64,000 bases of DNA, taken from assembly GCA_003565775.1 (NCBI GenBank), contig PXAT01000185.1, positions 1 through 64,000 on the forward strand, in the 5' to 3' direction. Source of the stretch: Ectothiorhodospiraceae bacterium. Lineage in GTDB: Bacteria > Pseudomonadota > Gammaproteobacteria > Nitrococcales > Aquisalimonadaceae. Numbering within the stretch: position 1 is the stretch's first letter; every line of letters begins with the position of its first letter. This document shows, piece by piece, positions 29,634-42,462 of this stretch. The position numbers and the translations under genes were made by a program. A model generated the notes under the pieces. That model was not told the DNA's origin. It saw nothing but the letters and a program-made list of their open reading frames with translations, and made no database searches.

Positions 29634-29906
29634 ATGCAGTTCCGTTGCCGATGCTATCTGGTTTCCGGCCATGTGCAGGGGGTCTGGTTCCGGGCCGGTA
29701 CCCGGGATCAGGCCCTGGCGCTCGGTCTGACCGGGTGGGCGCGCAACCTGGATGATGGTCGGGTTGAAGTCATCGCCTGCGGTGATGCGGATGCGCTGGC
29801 CGCTCTGCGCCGCTGGCTCGAGCAGGGCACGAGCAGGGCGCGCGTCGATCGGGTTGAGGAAACCGATGCGGCGATAAGCTGCGACGACGGTTTTCGAATC
29901 GTTTAA
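29634..29906 (+). CDS. acyP: Acylphosphatase
   Basis: 90 residues, the standard length. It hydrolyses acyl phosphates. The phosphate loop GHVQGVWFR is present with catalytic Arg20, and Asn38 lies in GWARNLDDG, the two catalytic residues of the family. The stop codon TAA (29904-29906) is made by bases that also belong to a repeat end (TTAAGGAAACGCTGA from 29903), so the C-terminus may have been set by insertion of that element. Confidence 0.93.
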   Translation: MQFRCRCYLVSGHVQGVWFRAGTRDQALALGLTGWARNLDDGRVEVIACGDADALAALRRWLEQGTSRARVDRVEETDAAISCDDGFRIV

Positions 29907-29930
29907 GGAAACGCTGACTTGGGGAATCGA
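29903..29930. repeat. Solitary end of the mosaic repeat family, copy R4
   Basis: TTAAGGAAACGCTGA at 29903-29917 is identical to the first 15 bases of R2. It overlaps the acyP stop codon. I cannot find a matching inverted end before the cytochrome gene at 30099, so this is a solo or decayed copy. Confidence 0.5.
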
Positions 29931-30098
29931 TCCGAACTCCCCCGGATGTGGCCTTTACCGCCGCGCCGATCCATGGAACCATAATGCCCTGAAAAAATTC
30001 GTGGCAGCCCGCCCTTGGGGTCGCGATCCAATAAGCCGGTCCAGGCCAGTGCTGCGGCCCGACTCGGCCTGATACCAACGCAGCAACGAGAGAACGTG

Positions 30099-30425
30099 AT
30101 GAGACTGAAGAGCATTCTTTTGGCGTCAATCTGCGGCGCTCTGATGGCCTCGGGTACGTTGCAAGCCGATGAAGGGGATTCGGTGCGTGGCGAAAACCTC
30201 GCCTGGAGTTGCATGGGCTGTCATGCCGTTGATTCGGCGCGCAACAGCTACCCTTCCTACCGTGTTCCGATGCTGGGCGGACAGAACGAGAAGTATCTGT
30301 ATCAGTCGCTGGTGGCGTATCGTGACGGCCAGCGCAAGCACAGCACGATGCAGGCTCAGGCACGGAGTCTGTCCGATCAGGATCTGCGCGATCTTGCCGC
30401 TTTTTTCGCCGGTAAGCGGGACTAG
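30099..30425 (+). CDS. Periplasmic monohaem cytochrome c (c4-like half), first of a pair
   Basis: 108 residues with a signal peptide (to about residue 23). The haem motif CMGCH is at 38-42, and the likely distal Met84 is in HSTMQAQARSLSDQDLRDLAAFF, the class I pattern seen in each half of cytochrome c4. It probably carries electrons in the periplasm. The next gene encodes a close relative 28 bases downstream. The gene for the partner oxidase or reductase is not in the window. Confidence 0.85.
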   Translation: MRLKSILLASICGALMASGTLQADEGDSVRGENLAWSCMGCHAVDSARNSYPSYRVPMLGGQNEKYLYQSLVAYRDGQRKHSTMQAQARSLSDQDLRDLAAFFAGKRD

Positions 30426-30453
30426 TCGAGCCGCCCCAGTCAAGAGATTGATC

Positions 30454-30801
30454 ATGAGCAAACTGAATACTTTGATTCTGTCGTTGAGCGCGGTGCTGTT
30501 CGCCGGGAGCGCCCTGGCGGTCGAGCGGGGTGATATCGAGCGCGGAGAGGATCTGTCGCTGGCCTGCCTGGCCTGCCATTCCGCGGATGCGGTCAACAAC
30601 AATCCGGAATGGCCGCGCCTGCACGGGCAACATGCCGATTATCTCCTGCATTCGCTGCGTGCGTACAAGCGTGGCGATCGCGAAAACGCGATCATGCAGC
30701 AGCAGGTGGATCACCTGTCCGACCAGGATCTGCGCGATCTGGCTGCCTACTTCTCGCAGCGCGAGGGGCAACTGCACAGTGACCATCGAGCGCGGCGCTG
30801 A
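30454..30801 (+). CDS. Periplasmic monohaem cytochrome c (c4-like half), second of a pair
   Basis: 115 residues, signal peptide to about residue 22 (ALA). Haem motif CLACH is at 38-42 and the distal Met81 lies in IMQQQVDHLSDQDLRDLAAYF. Spacing of all features is almost the same as in the preceding gene (30099), showing a tandem duplication. Both end in the same SDQDLRDLAA helix. The two may pair to mimic a two-haem c4 cytochrome. A strong hairpin follows at 30822-30845. Confidence 0.85.
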   Translation: MSKLNTLILSLSAVLFAGSALAVERGDIERGEDLSLACLACHSADAVNNNPEWPRLHGQHADYLLHSLRAYKRGDRENAIMQQQVDHLSDQDLRDLAAYFSQREGQLHSDHRARR

Positions 30802-30821
30802 TCGGCGCTGCCATTGATCTC

Positions 30822-30846
30822 CACGGGGGCGCTTGCGCCCCCGTGT
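30822..30846. terminator. Hairpin after the cytochrome pair
   Basis: CACGGGGGCGC (30822-30832) pairs with GCGCCCCCGTG (30835-30845). It lies between the cytochrome stop and the convergent epimerase stop at 30928. The U tract is poor (TTGTGT). Confidence 0.55.
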
Positions 30847-30927
30847 TGTGTCCGGGGATCGCGACCGTCCATGAACCGGTGCCATTCCGGGCCAGCGTGG
30901 TCCGGCCTGTTCCACGGCGCCGGCCTG

Positions 30928-31776
30928 CTACCGTTGCTCAAGCATGGCGCGATAGCCGGCGCGGAAATCCGGATAGACAAACCGGTAGCCACTGTCGACC
31001 AGTCGCCTGTTGCTGCAGCGTTTGTTGCTTCCCCGGCGATCCCGGCCGCTGCCAGAATCACGTGGCGGGCGCGGCAGGTTCATGGTGTCGGCCAGCCAGT
31101 CGAGGACCTCGTGCATGGGTGTCGGTGCATGATCGACGCCTAGGTAAAGCGACGCCGGATCCGGCAGTTGCAGCAGGTGCTCCAGAACGCCGACGCAATC
31201 GGCCTGGTGGATCCGGTTGGTGTAAACTGCCGGCGTGTCGCTGACCGGTTTGCGATCACGCACACGCCGCAGCAGTCTCTCCCGCCCCGGACCGTAGATT
31301 CCGCCGAGACGCAGCACGATGCCGTGGCCAGGGGCTTTATGCAGCAGCGCTTCGGCCTGCAGGAGCCGCTTGCCGGAGAAGCCCCCCGGTTCGGTCGGCG
31401 AAGTTTCGTCGATCCAGTCGCCGCCGAAATCGCCGTATACCGATGTGCTGGAGACGAAGATGGTGCGTGTCGGCGACAGCCTGCGTGCGGCGAGGGCGGC
31501 CAGCACATTGTCCAGTCCGCGGACATACCCGCGTTCGTAGGCGGCGTCGTCGAAGGCCCCCGGTGTGGCGGTGTAGATCACCGCGTCCAGGGCCTCCGGC
31601 AGGGCTTGCACCACGGCCTCGGGGTCGCCCAGATCGGCACTCAGCCCGCGGATCGGGGCCGGCAACTGATCGGCCTGACGGCGTAGCCCGTAGACCGTGG
31701 TGCCGGTCGCGGCGAGTCGCTGGCCCAGTTCGGTGCCCAGTTTGCCGCAACCGGCGATCAGGAGGCGCTGTGTCAT
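30928..31776 (-). CDS. NAD(P)-binding epimerase/dehydratase-like protein
   Basis: 282 residues, extended short-chain dehydrogenase fold. The nucleotide loop GCGKLG is at residues 9-14, with VSSTSVYGDFGGDWIDETSPTEP and RLGGIYGPGRERLL in the positions of the catalytic region. The usual YxxxK is not clear: the corresponding stretch is FSGKRLLQAE, so the catalytic Tyr may be replaced. YeeZ-like proteins share this length. Substrate unknown. Confidence 0.75.
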   Translation of the reverse strand: MTQRLLIAGCGKLGTELGQRLAATGTTVYGLRRQADQLPAPIRGLSADLGDPEAVVQALPEALDAVIYTATPGAFDDAAYERGYVRGLDNVLAALAARRLSPTRTIFVSSTSVYGDFGGDWIDETSPTEPGGFSGKRLLQAEALLHKAPGHGIVLRLGGIYGPGRERLLRRVRDRKPVSDTPAVYTNRIHQADCVGVLEHLLQLPDPASLYLGVDHAPTPMHEVLDWLADTMNLPRPPRDSGSGRDRRGSNKRCSNRRLVDSGYRFVYPDFRAGYRAMLEQR

Positions 31777-32229
31777 GGCGTAGTGTCTCTGAATCTGTCG
31801 TCGAAGGATGTCTGATGACGCGGCAACGATTGCAACCGACGCAGGCGGTGCCGGATCGCCGGCAGCCTGACACGACCGTGAGCATGGCCGGCCAGCACAA
31901 GGAAAACAACGTCCCGACCTTGCGATGTGCTTGTGAAGGCCGATGGCTGGAGCAGCGTATACGTCAGCGCGGGCTGACCTGGCTGGAGCCGGGCGACGCC
32001 CTCCGCCCGGCGATTAACGCGTCTCCGCAGCCATGCGCCCGGGTGGCATGATGCAGAAACCTCTTTCCGGCAAGGGCACGGATGTCGATGGAACGCCTGC
32101 TCCACGGTGAGTCTGTCGCCGGGGCGAACTCCCGGCCCCCGTTGCGCTGCTGCTTCCCGCGCTGATCATCGTCTGTGGTCCGCGACGCAGTTGATGTGCT
32201 GACCGTGCGCACCGGCGGCGAGTTGTCGG
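31777..32229. other. Intergenic region without a supportable gene
   Basis: About 450 bases between the epimerase start and the transglycosylase stop. Short open frames exist on both strands (for example from an ATG at 31814) but their sequences look random, with no fold or family pattern. It presumably holds the epimerase promoter. No repeat-family end is seen. Confidence 0.4.
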
Positions 32230-32814
32230 CTAACGTGGATGCCAGCGCTCTGCCAGCGACTGATAGACCCGGTCGGGATACCAGGTCTGGCCGAGACTGC
32301 CGTTGTAGCGGGCCAGCGCTCGCGTCAGATTGCCGTCCTCGAGTTCGAGGTAATGCCGCAGGATGGTGCAGCCGAAGCGCAGATTCGTCCGCACCCGGAA
32401 CAGATTGTCGGCACCGTTGCCCAGAGTGTCGAGCCAGAACGGCATGATCTGCATCAGGCCGCGGGCGCCGGCGTGGGACAGCGCAAAGCGGTCGAAATTG
32501 CTTTCCACTTCGATCACGGCAAGGACCAGCTCCGGCTCCAGATCAGCCAGGCGTGCCTCCTGGTAAAGCGCCTGCAGCAAGCCCTCACGGTAATCAGCAT
32601 CCGGTACGCGGGCCTCGAGCCGCTGTGACATGTCCCGGATCCACTCGGCATCGGCGCGCTGGTGGTCCGAGCTGTCGCGGCTGGCGCTGATGATCTCGCG
32701 CATGGCCTGATACAGGCGCTCGCTGGTCTGCTGCTGGGCCTGATAGGCCTGGGCCGGCGCCGGTAGTGCCAACGCCAGCAGGCAGATCAGTGTGCACAGA
32801 CGTCCCGTCATCAC
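32230..32814 (-). CDS. Small periplasmic lytic transglycosylase
   Basis: 194 residues. The signal peptide ends at AQA (23). The transglycosylase domain fills the C-terminal half: catalytic Glu in [16 protein letters not shown], then [14 protein letters not shown] and [13 protein letters not shown]. It cleaves peptidoglycan glycan strands. The ATG overlaps the proS stop by 4 bases, so this cell-wall enzyme is co-translated with prolyl-tRNA synthetase, an arrangement seen in other Gammaproteobacteria. Confidence 0.88.
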   Translation of the reverse strand: MMTGRLCTLICLLALALPAPAQAYQAQQQTSERLYQAMREIISASRDSSDHQRADAEWIRDMSQRLEARVPDADYREGLLQALYQEARLADLEPELVLAVIEVESNFDRFALSHAGARGLMQIMPFWLDTLGNGADNLFRVRTNLRFGCTILRHYLELEDGNLTRALARYNGSLGQTWYPDRVYQSLAERWHPR

Positions 32815-34520
32815 GGCGCGAGTTTCTCCTGCAATCGATCTAGCACGGTCTCCAGTGGCCAGTCTTCGGAGGCTTCGGCCTCACGCTGCCGGTACTCCAC
32901 CTGGCCGTTGCCCAGACCACGGTCACCGATCGCAATCCGATGCGGAATGCCGATCAGCTCCATGTCGGCGAATTTTACCCCCGGTCGCAGATCGCGGTCG
33001 TCCCAGCAGACATCGATGCCGGCATCCTGCAGCGCTGCGTAGAGCGTTTCGGAGGCATCGCGTACCGCCTCCGACTTCTGCAGGTTGATCGACACGATCG
33101 CCACCTGGAACGGCGCAATCGGGGCGGGCCAGCGAATGCCGCTGGCATCGTGGTTCTGCTCGATGGCGGCGGCGACCACACGCGACACGCCGATGCCGTA
33201 GCAGCCCATCGGCATGGCCACGCTGCGGCCGTTCTCGTCGAGCACCGTTGCACCCATCGCCTCGCTGTACTTGCTGCCGAGCTGGAACACGTGCCCGACC
33301 TCGATGCCGCGGGCGATTGCCAGGCGACCGTCGCCGTCCGGACTCGGGTCGCCGGCAACTACCTCGCGCAGATCGGCAACCTCCGGCAGGGGCAGGTCGC
33401 GCTCCCAGTTGATGCCCAGATAGTGTTGATCATCCACATTGGCCCCGGCCGCGAAATCGCTCATGACCGCGACCGAGCGATCGACGATGCAGGGCACCGG
33501 CAGGTCAATCGGACCCAGCGAGCCGGGTCCGGCGCCCACTGTCTGACGGATGGTGCCTTCGTCGGCCAGTACCAGCGGACTGGCAACGGCGGGGTGTTTT
33601 TCGGCCTTCAGGCCGTTGAGGCTGTGATCGCCGCGGACCATCAGTGCGACCAGCGGCTGTTCCGTTCCGTGTACCAGGAGCGTCTTGACGGTTTTCCCGA
33701 TCGGCAGCGACTGGCTGCGGACCAGGTCGTCAATGGTCCGCACTCCCGGCGTGTCCACCCGGCGCAGGGGCTCCCGCGGTTCGCCGAGCGTGTCTGTCGG
33801 GGCTGCCGCCTCGGCCAGTTCCACGTTGGCGGCGTAGCTGCCCTGGTCAGAAAACGCGATCGCATCCTCACCGGAGTCGGCCAGTACGTGGAATTCATGG
33901 GACACGCTGCCGCCGATGCTGCCGGTGTCGGCATGTACCGCGCGAAAATGCAGGCCGGTGCGCTCGAAGATGCGGGTATACGTGTCGAACATCACCTGGT
34001 AAGTGCGCGCCAGGCAGTCGGCGTCGAGATGAAAGGAGTAGGCATCCTTCATCAGGAATTCACGCGCCCGCATGATGCCGAAGCGCGGCCGCACCTCGTC
34101 GCGGAACTTGGTCTGGATCTGGTAGAAGTTGACGGGCAACTGCTTGTAGCTGCGCAATTCGCGGCGCGCCAGGTCGGTGATGACCTCTTCATGGGTCGGG
34201 CCGAGGCAGAAGTCGCGCTGATGCCGGTCCTGCATCCGCAACAGTTCCGGGCCGAACTGGTCCCAGCGGCCGGATTCCTGCCACAACTCGGCGGGCTGCA
34301 CGCCAGGCATCAGCAGTTCCACCGCGCCACTGCGGTTCATTTCCTCGCGCACGATCTGCTCGACCTTGCGCAGCACACGCAGACCCAGAGGCATCCAGGT
34401 ATAGAGGCCGGATGCCAGTCGCCGGATCATGCCGGCGCGCAGCATGAGTTGATGGCTGATCACTTCGGCATCAGCCGGCGTTTCCTTGGTCGTGGCAAGG
34501 GGGAAACGGGACAATCGCAT
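32811..34520 (-). CDS. proS: Prolyl-tRNA synthetase (bacterial type with editing domain)
   Basis: 569 residues, standard for the bacterial form (E. coli 572). Class II motifs are seen: [24 protein letters not shown] (motif 1 region), [26 protein letters not shown] (motif 2), and [18 protein letters not shown] (motif 3). The INS editing insert that clears Ala-tRNA(Pro) lies between motifs 2 and 3. The C-terminal anticodon-binding domain is complete. It begins an operon with the transglycosylase; the DUF4124 gene is 70 bases upstream. Confidence 0.97.
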   Translation of the reverse strand: MRLSRFPLATTKETPADAEVISHQLMLRAGMIRRLASGLYTWMPLGLRVLRKVEQIVREEMNRSGAVELLMPGVQPAELWQESGRWDQFGPELLRMQDRHQRDFCLGPTHEEVITDLARRELRSYKQLPVNFYQIQTKFRDEVRPRFGIMRAREFLMKDAYSFHLDADCLARTYQVMFDTYTRIFERTGLHFRAVHADTGSIGGSVSHEFHVLADSGEDAIAFSDQGSYAANVELAEAAAPTDTLGEPREPLRRVDTPGVRTIDDLVRSQSLPIGKTVKTLLVHGTEQPLVALMVRGDHSLNGLKAEKHPAVASPLVLADEGTIRQTVGAGPGSLGPIDLPVPCIVDRSVAVMSDFAAGANVDDQHYLGINWERDLPLPEVADLREVVAGDPSPDGDGRLAIARGIEVGHVFQLGSKYSEAMGATVLDENGRSVAMPMGCYGIGVSRVVAAAIEQNHDASGIRWPAPIAPFQVAIVSINLQKSEAVRDASETLYAALQDAGIDVCWDDRDLRPGVKFADMELIGIPHRIAIGDRGLGNGQVEYRQREAEASEDWPLETVLDRLQEKLAP

Positions 34521-34589
34521 GGTGGTCTTATTCCTTGGTTGCTGGGGTCGCGCGGCAGCGAAGCCTAACCGATCCGAGGAAGCCCTGGC

Positions 34590-35042
34590 TCATTCGCACC
34601 AGTCGGCAATGAACGCTTCGGTTTCCTCGATCCGCCTCTGTCGCTCCTCCTCGTCCAGCACCACGACCTCGTCATCGCCGACCTGAATGCGACGGACCGC
34701 CGGATCCTGCAACACCGCCAGATTCTCCTGGTAGGCGTCGCAGGCCTGCTCGATCTGCTGGCGGCTGGTGCCGGCAGCGTCCGACGGTTCTGCCGAGTCC
34801 GCGTCCAGCTCGGCTGTCACGTCCGTCGCGTCATCATCGCCGGTTTCGGCCCGCGCCTCTTCGCCCGCCCGGTTGTCCTGGCCACCCGGGGTCTCGATCG
34901 GTTTCGCTTCAACGCCGGATGGCGGCAGTTGACCGTAGTGCGTGCTGCCGTCATCGCCGGTCCACTTGTAGACGGTGCCGGCCTGTGCGGCGCCGAGGAT
35001 CCCGACAAGCAGGAAGAACAGGAAAACACGACAGACAGGCAT
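34590..35042 (-). CDS. Secreted DUF4124-domain protein
   Basis: 150 residues. Signal peptide MPVCRVFLFFLLVGILGAAQA, then VYKWTGDDGSTHYGQLPP, the core of DUF4124. A long acidic linker (about 50-90, rich in Asp and Glu) leads to a helical C-terminus (QQIEQACDAYQENLAVL). Such proteins are periplasmic and of unknown function. It lies upstream of proS in the same direction and diverges from ilvH. Confidence 0.8.
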   Translation of the reverse strand: MPVCRVFLFFLLVGILGAAQAGTVYKWTGDDGSTHYGQLPPSGVEAKPIETPGGQDNRAGEEARAETGDDDATDVTAELDADSAEPSDAAGTSRQQIEQACDAYQENLAVLQDPAVRRIQVGDDEVVVLDEEERQRRIEETEAFIADWCE

Positions 35043-35280
35043 GGCAATTCCTCTGGCCGGTGGCGAGGCCGTCGACGGCGGTCATGCGGGCCGCCGTGAG
35101 CTTCTTGACCTCGTCGGTATTCGTGAGTAGTTTTGTCGCCTTTCGGCGATCCGCATCACAGCATACCCCCGATGATCGTGACGCTCGACAGTGTCACGAA
35201 ATGACGCTTGAAGGCGTATCGGAGCTGGCGGACGACGTCTCTTATCGGCCCCAGGCGGGGCACCGGACGGTCTTCTCGCT

Positions 35281-35775
35281 ATGCGGCATATCATATCCAT
35301 ACTCGTCGAGAACGAGTTCGGCGCACTGGCACGTGTTGCCGGGCTGTTCACCGCGCGTGGCTACAACATCGAGTCCCTTACGGTCGCGCCGACCGATGAC
35401 CCGACGCTGTCGCGGATGACTCTGGTCACCGTCGGCAACGATCGCATCATCGAGCAGATCATCAAGCAGCTCAACAAGCTGCTGGATGTGGTCAAGGTCA
35501 TGGACATGACCGAAGGCGCCCATATCGAGCGCGAGATGATGCTGGTCAAGGTCTCCGCCGCCACCGGCGAGACCCGGGCCGAGATCGCGCGGCTCACCGA
35601 TATCTTCCGCGGCCGCATTCTCGACGTCACGGACCGGATCTACACCATCGAGCTGACCGGTATCAGCAGCAAGCTTGATGCGTTCCTCGAGGCCCTTAAC
35701 CAGACGGCCATTCTCGAGGTCGTGCGCTCCGGGGTCATCGGCATCACGCGCGGCGAAAAACATATGCGCATCTAG
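35281..35775 (+). CDS. ilvH: Acetolactate synthase small (regulatory) subunit
   Basis: 164 residues. It binds valine and controls acetolactate synthase, the first common step of branched-chain amino acid synthesis. The N-terminal ACT domain reads RHIISILVENEFGALARVAGLFTARGYNIESLTV-like, and the C-terminal domain has TDIFRGRILDVTDRIYTIELTG. The start ATG at 35281 lacks an obvious ribosome site. The large subunit gene, normally directly upstream, is absent: the preceding 238 bases to the divergent DUF4124 gene show no remnant. ilvC follows 78 bases downstream. Confidence 0.95.
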   Translation: MRHIISILVENEFGALARVAGLFTARGYNIESLTVAPTDDPTLSRMTLVTVGNDRIIEQIIKQLNKLLDVVKVMDMTEGAHIEREMMLVKVSAATGETRAEIARLTDIFRGRILDVTDRIYTIELTGISSKLDAFLEALNQTAILEVVRSGVIGITRGEKHMRI

Positions 35776-36870
<1,095 letters not shown>

Positions 36871-36950
36871 TCGGTGAATCCGTCCCGGCCCGGATGACGG
36901 CAGGCCATCTGCGGTCGCCCGGGTCGGTGTGAACGGATCAGAGCTTCTCT

Positions 36951-36990
36951 GGAAACCGCTGTCGGGATAACCGGCGGCGGTTTCTGCTTT
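36951..36990 (+). terminator. Possible terminator after ilvC
   Basis: GAAACCGC (36952-36959) pairs with GCGGTTTC (36977-36984), followed by TGCTTTCC. The loop is long and the T tract poor, so this is tentative. Confidence 0.3.
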
Positions 36991-37103
36991 CCGGGTATCC
37001 GTCGTCGCCTCCCGGCAGCCGGCGGGCTGCTCTGACATGCCGGTTTAGCCACCCCTGTGCTACCGTGAGCAGCCCGTTGACGCAGACCGAAGATCGCCTG
37101 CCC

Positions 37104-37895
37104 ATGCAAGACGACCACGTGGAAAAACCGAGAAAACCCCGCCGGGGTATCTACCTGCTGCCGAACCTGCTCACGACGATGGGCCTGTTTTTCGGCTTCT
37201 ACGCCATGATTGCCGGTATCAACCAGGATTTCCGGATGGCTGCGATCGCGGTTTTCATTGCCATGGTCATGGACACTCTGGACGGGCGGGTGGCGCGCCT
37301 GACCAATACCCAGAGCGATTTCGGTGTGCAGTACGACAGCCTCTCGGACATGGTCTGTTTCGGCCTGGCACCGGCGCTGGTTGTGCATCAATGGATGCTC
37401 GGTGACATGGAGGGTCTGGGCGGCTTCTGGATTCAGCTGGGCTGGATTGCGGCCTTCACGTTCGCCGCCTGTGCGGCCTTGCGTCTGGCGCGGTTCAACA
37501 CCCAGGCCGGGGTCGCGGACAAGCGCTATTTCCAGGGTCTTCCCAGCCCGGCCGCGGCGGCGGGGCTGGCCAGTCTGGTCTGGCTGGGCGAGTATCTCGG
37601 CGTCGGCCCGGGTTACGCAGCCAGCGGTTTCGTCATCGTGGTCACCCTGTGTACCGGCCTGCTCATGGTCAGCAATATCCGCTACTACAGTTTCAAGGAA
37701 TTCGATTTCCGCTATCGGGTGCCGTTCATCATGATCGTGGCGCTGGTGCTGGCGGTGGCCTTTCTGTCCCTGTATCCGCCGGTGGTCCTGTTCGCTGCGT
37801 TCCTGGTCTATGCCGTATCCGGCCCGGTCATGACCATCGCCAGTCGTCGGCGACACCGCAAGGAACTGCTGCGGCGTCGGCGTGCCCAATCCTAG
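37104..37895 (+). CDS. pssA: CDP-diacylglycerol-serine O-phosphatidyltransferase
   Basis: 263 residues from the ATG at 37104. An inner-membrane enzyme making phosphatidylserine for phosphatidylethanolamine. The CDP-alcohol phosphatidyltransferase signature is complete: MDTLDGRVARL, then FGVQYDSLSDMV (D-x2-DG-x2-AR-x8-G-x3-D-x3-D). The start of the conserved part is PRRGIYLLPNLLTTMGLFFGFYA, with six to eight helices. A GTG 13 codons upstream is an alternative start. The location downstream of ilvC is common in Proteobacteria. Confidence 0.94.
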   Translation: MQDDHVEKPRKPRRGIYLLPNLLTTMGLFFGFYAMIAGINQDFRMAAIAVFIAMVMDTLDGRVARLTNTQSDFGVQYDSLSDMVCFGLAPALVVHQWMLGDMEGLGGFWIQLGWIAAFTFAACAALRLARFNTQAGVADKRYFQGLPSPAAAAGLASLVWLGEYLGVGPGYAASGFVIVVTLCTGLLMVSNIRYYSFKEFDFRYRVPFIMIVALVLAVAFLSLYPPVVLFAAFLVYAVSGPVMTIASRRRHRKELLRRRRAQS

Positions 37896-37919
37896 GGGCA
37901 TGGGTGCGCGCAATGGCGA

Positions 37920-38636
37920 ATGTCTATGACTGAGGCAGCCCGACGGGTCCTTTATCTGCGCCGCATGGGTATCGACGTCTGGCAGCGTCGCAGCCTGGCT
38001 CCGGCCAGCGGTGCGGCAGCAGTCGACACGCCTCTCCCCGGGGCGGAAGTGCCGCCGCCCGATGAGGGGGGCGGCCGGTCCGACTGGCAGGCGCTGCAGG
38101 ATCAGGTGCGCGAGTGCCGGCAGTGCACTCTTTGCGAGACGCGTCGCAACACGGTGTTCGGGGTCGGCTCCCCGCAGGCCGATCTGCTGCTGATCGGCGA
38201 GGCGCCCGGTGCCGAGGAAGACCGCCGCGGCGAGCCTTTCGTGGGCGCCGCCGGCAAACTTCTGGACAACATGCTACGGGCGATCGATCTGGATCGGACA
38301 ACGGTGTTCATTGCCAATGTGCTGAAGTGTCGGCCGCCCGCCAATCGGGATCCGCGGCCCGAGGAGATTCAGGCCTGTTCGGCCTATCTGAATGCACAGC
38401 TGCGGCATATCCGGCCGCGCGTCATCCTTGCCCTGGGCAAGGTGTCGGCCCAGGCCCTGTTGCAGTCGTCAGCCCCGCTCAAGGCGATGCGGGAACGCTG
38501 GCACGCGGCCGGACCCGAGCAGACGCCGATGATGGTGACCTATCATCCGGCCTATCTGCTGCGGCGCCCGGACGACAAGGCCAGGGCCTGGCGCGATCTG
38601 TGTGCCGTGCGTGACCGACTTCGGGAGCCGGCATGA
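37920..38636 (+). CDS. Uracil-DNA glycosylase, family 4 (Fe-S)
   Basis: 238 residues. It removes uracil from DNA. Fe-S ligands fit Cys69, Cys72, Cys137 and Cys153, with the family spacing (65 and 16 residues). The active-site motif is [18 protein letters not shown] (about 92-109) and the second motif is TYHPAYLLR. The N-terminal 60 residues are a Pro/Gly-rich extension seen in 'phage-type DNA polymerase' mis-annotations of this family. It overlaps rimI by 4 bases; the two are commonly adjacent. Confidence 0.92.
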   Translation: MSMTEAARRVLYLRRMGIDVWQRRSLAPASGAAAVDTPLPGAEVPPPDEGGGRSDWQALQDQVRECRQCTLCETRRNTVFGVGSPQADLLLIGEAPGAEEDRRGEPFVGAAGKLLDNMLRAIDLDRTTVFIANVLKCRPPANRDPRPEEIQACSAYLNAQLRHIRPRVILALGKVSAQALLQSSAPLKAMRERWHAAGPEQTPMMVTYHPAYLLRRPDDKARAWRDLCAVRDRLREPA

Positions 38637-39127
38637 GTGCCGTCCCGGAGGGCAATCAGGACCTCGCGGTGCGCGTCATGACCGATGCGGACCTGAGCGA
38701 GGTGCTGGAGATCGAGCGCCAGAGTTACGGCTTCCCGTGGGCTCCGGGCATCTTCCAGGATTGCCTGCGGGTGGGTTATGCCTGCTGGGTGGCGGAAAAG
38801 GACGGGCGGCTGCTGGGCTACCTGATCATGTCGATGGCGGCGGGCGAGGCGCATGTCCTCAATCTCTGCGTCGGTCCGGCGTCGCGACGGCAGGGAATCG
38901 GTCGGCGCCTGCTCGCGCATGCCATGTCGGTGGCTCATCGCTGCGGTGTCGACAGCATGTTTCTGGAAGTGCGTCCGTCCAACCGGTCGGCTCTCGGGTT
39001 GTACGAGGCGATCGGCTTTCACGAGGTGGGTCTGCGGCCCGCCTATTACCCGATGAGCGGCGGGCGGCGCGAGGACGGCGTGATCATGGCCTGTTCGCTG
39101 GGAAGCGCGGATCCGCTGTGGGACTAG
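38633..39127 (+). CDS. rimI: Ribosomal protein S18 N-alpha-acetyltransferase
   Basis: 164 residues, GNAT fold. The acetyl-CoA loop is GPASRRQGIGRRLL, followed by FLEVRPSNRSALGLYEAIGFHEVGLRPAYYP, the classic RimI pattern. It acetylates the N-terminal Ala of ribosomal protein S18. It is coupled to the glycosylase gene by an ATGA overlap. The stop TAG (39125-39127) is directly followed by a repeat end, GGAAGCGCTGATTTATTCGC. Confidence 0.92.
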   Translation: MSAVPEGNQDLAVRVMTDADLSEVLEIERQSYGFPWAPGIFQDCLRVGYACWVAEKDGRLLGYLIMSMAAGEAHVLNLCVGPASRRQGIGRRLLAHAMSVAHRCGVDSMFLEVRPSNRSALGLYEAIGFHEVGLRPAYYPMSGGRREDGVIMACSLGSADPLWD

Positions 39128-39172
39128 GGAAGCGCTGATTTATTCGCAGGTCTGCGCCCGAGACATACTGAC
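39126..39172. repeat. Mosaic repeat family, right-type end, copy R5
   Basis: AGGGAAGCGCTGATTTATTC followed by GCAGGTCTGCGCCCGAGAC. It is equivalent to the inverted right end of R1 (AAGGAAACACTGATCGATTC, then ACGCGTCTGCGCCCGAGAC). It starts in the rimI stop codon. A facing end lies at 39440-39574, so the DUF2970 gene sits between the two. Confidence 0.6.
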
Positions 39173-39193
39173 TGAACAATGGAGTCGAGACTC

Positions 39194-39433
39194 ATGGCGT
39201 CCAGCCAGGAACACGAGAAAGAACGCGATCGTGACCAGCGCCCCGGGATCCTGGCAGTGATGCAGAGCACGCTGGCGGCTGCCTTCGGTGTCCAGTCCGA
39301 GCAGGCGCGGCAACGCGACTTCAAGCATGGGCGGCCGTTGCCGTACATTATTGCAGGCACGGTCTTCACCGTGCTGTTCATCCTGATTCTGGTCCTGATC
39401 GTGCGTCTGGTGCTGAGTAGCGCCGGCGTCTGA
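39194..39433 (+). CDS. DUF2970 small membrane protein
   Basis: 79 residues from the ATG at 39194 (GGAG 9 bases upstream; an earlier ATG at 39179 overlaps that site). A charged start is followed by ILAVMQSTLAAAFGVQSEQARQRDFKHG, the DUF2970 core, and one transmembrane helix (IIAGTVFTVLFILILVLIVRLVL). Function unknown. It lies between two facing repeat ends (39126-39172 and 39440-39574). Confidence 0.75.
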   Translation: MASSQEHEKERDRDQRPGILAVMQSTLAAAFGVQSEQARQRDFKHGRPLPYIIAGTVFTVLFILILVLIVRLVLSSAGV

Positions 39434-39439
39434 CAGCCC

Positions 39440-39571
39440 GCGCGCCGGCATCCGCGGGCTCGGCCTGGTGCGGGAGGCGCATCCCGGCGGCACGGCTTCG
39501 GTATCGGTCCGAATGCCTGACCCCGGCCAGGCACCACCCGGGCGCGCACGCGGAAATCGATCAGCGCTGTT

Positions 39572-39574
<3 letters not shown>
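39440..39574. repeat. Mosaic repeat family, copy R10 next to the valS stop
   Basis: Contains the shared block GGCACGGCTTCGGTATCGG with CCGAATGCC and ends in GATCAGCGCTGTTTTA (39559-39574), the inverted form of the family end. The last three bases are the valS stop codon read on the minus strand (TAA). Confidence 0.55.
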
Positions 39575-42343
<2,769 letters not shown>

Positions 42344-42462
42344 GACCTGCCTGTTCTGATCCGAGCGTCAGCCGTCGTCGGCGCGCGCTCTGTGCCAACG
42401 GAAAGGCGCAAAGTATACAGATCGGGAGCTGTCGGGTGAGAGTGATCCGATGGTCGTCGGCA

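Noticed and set aside
31814-32051. Short open frame with an ATG and a GAAGG upstream
   Set aside because: The predicted 78 residues look random and no homology-like pattern is visible, so I left it out.
32940-34568. 542-codon open frame antisense to proS
   Set aside because: Same reason: complement of a standard prolyl-tRNA synthetase gene.
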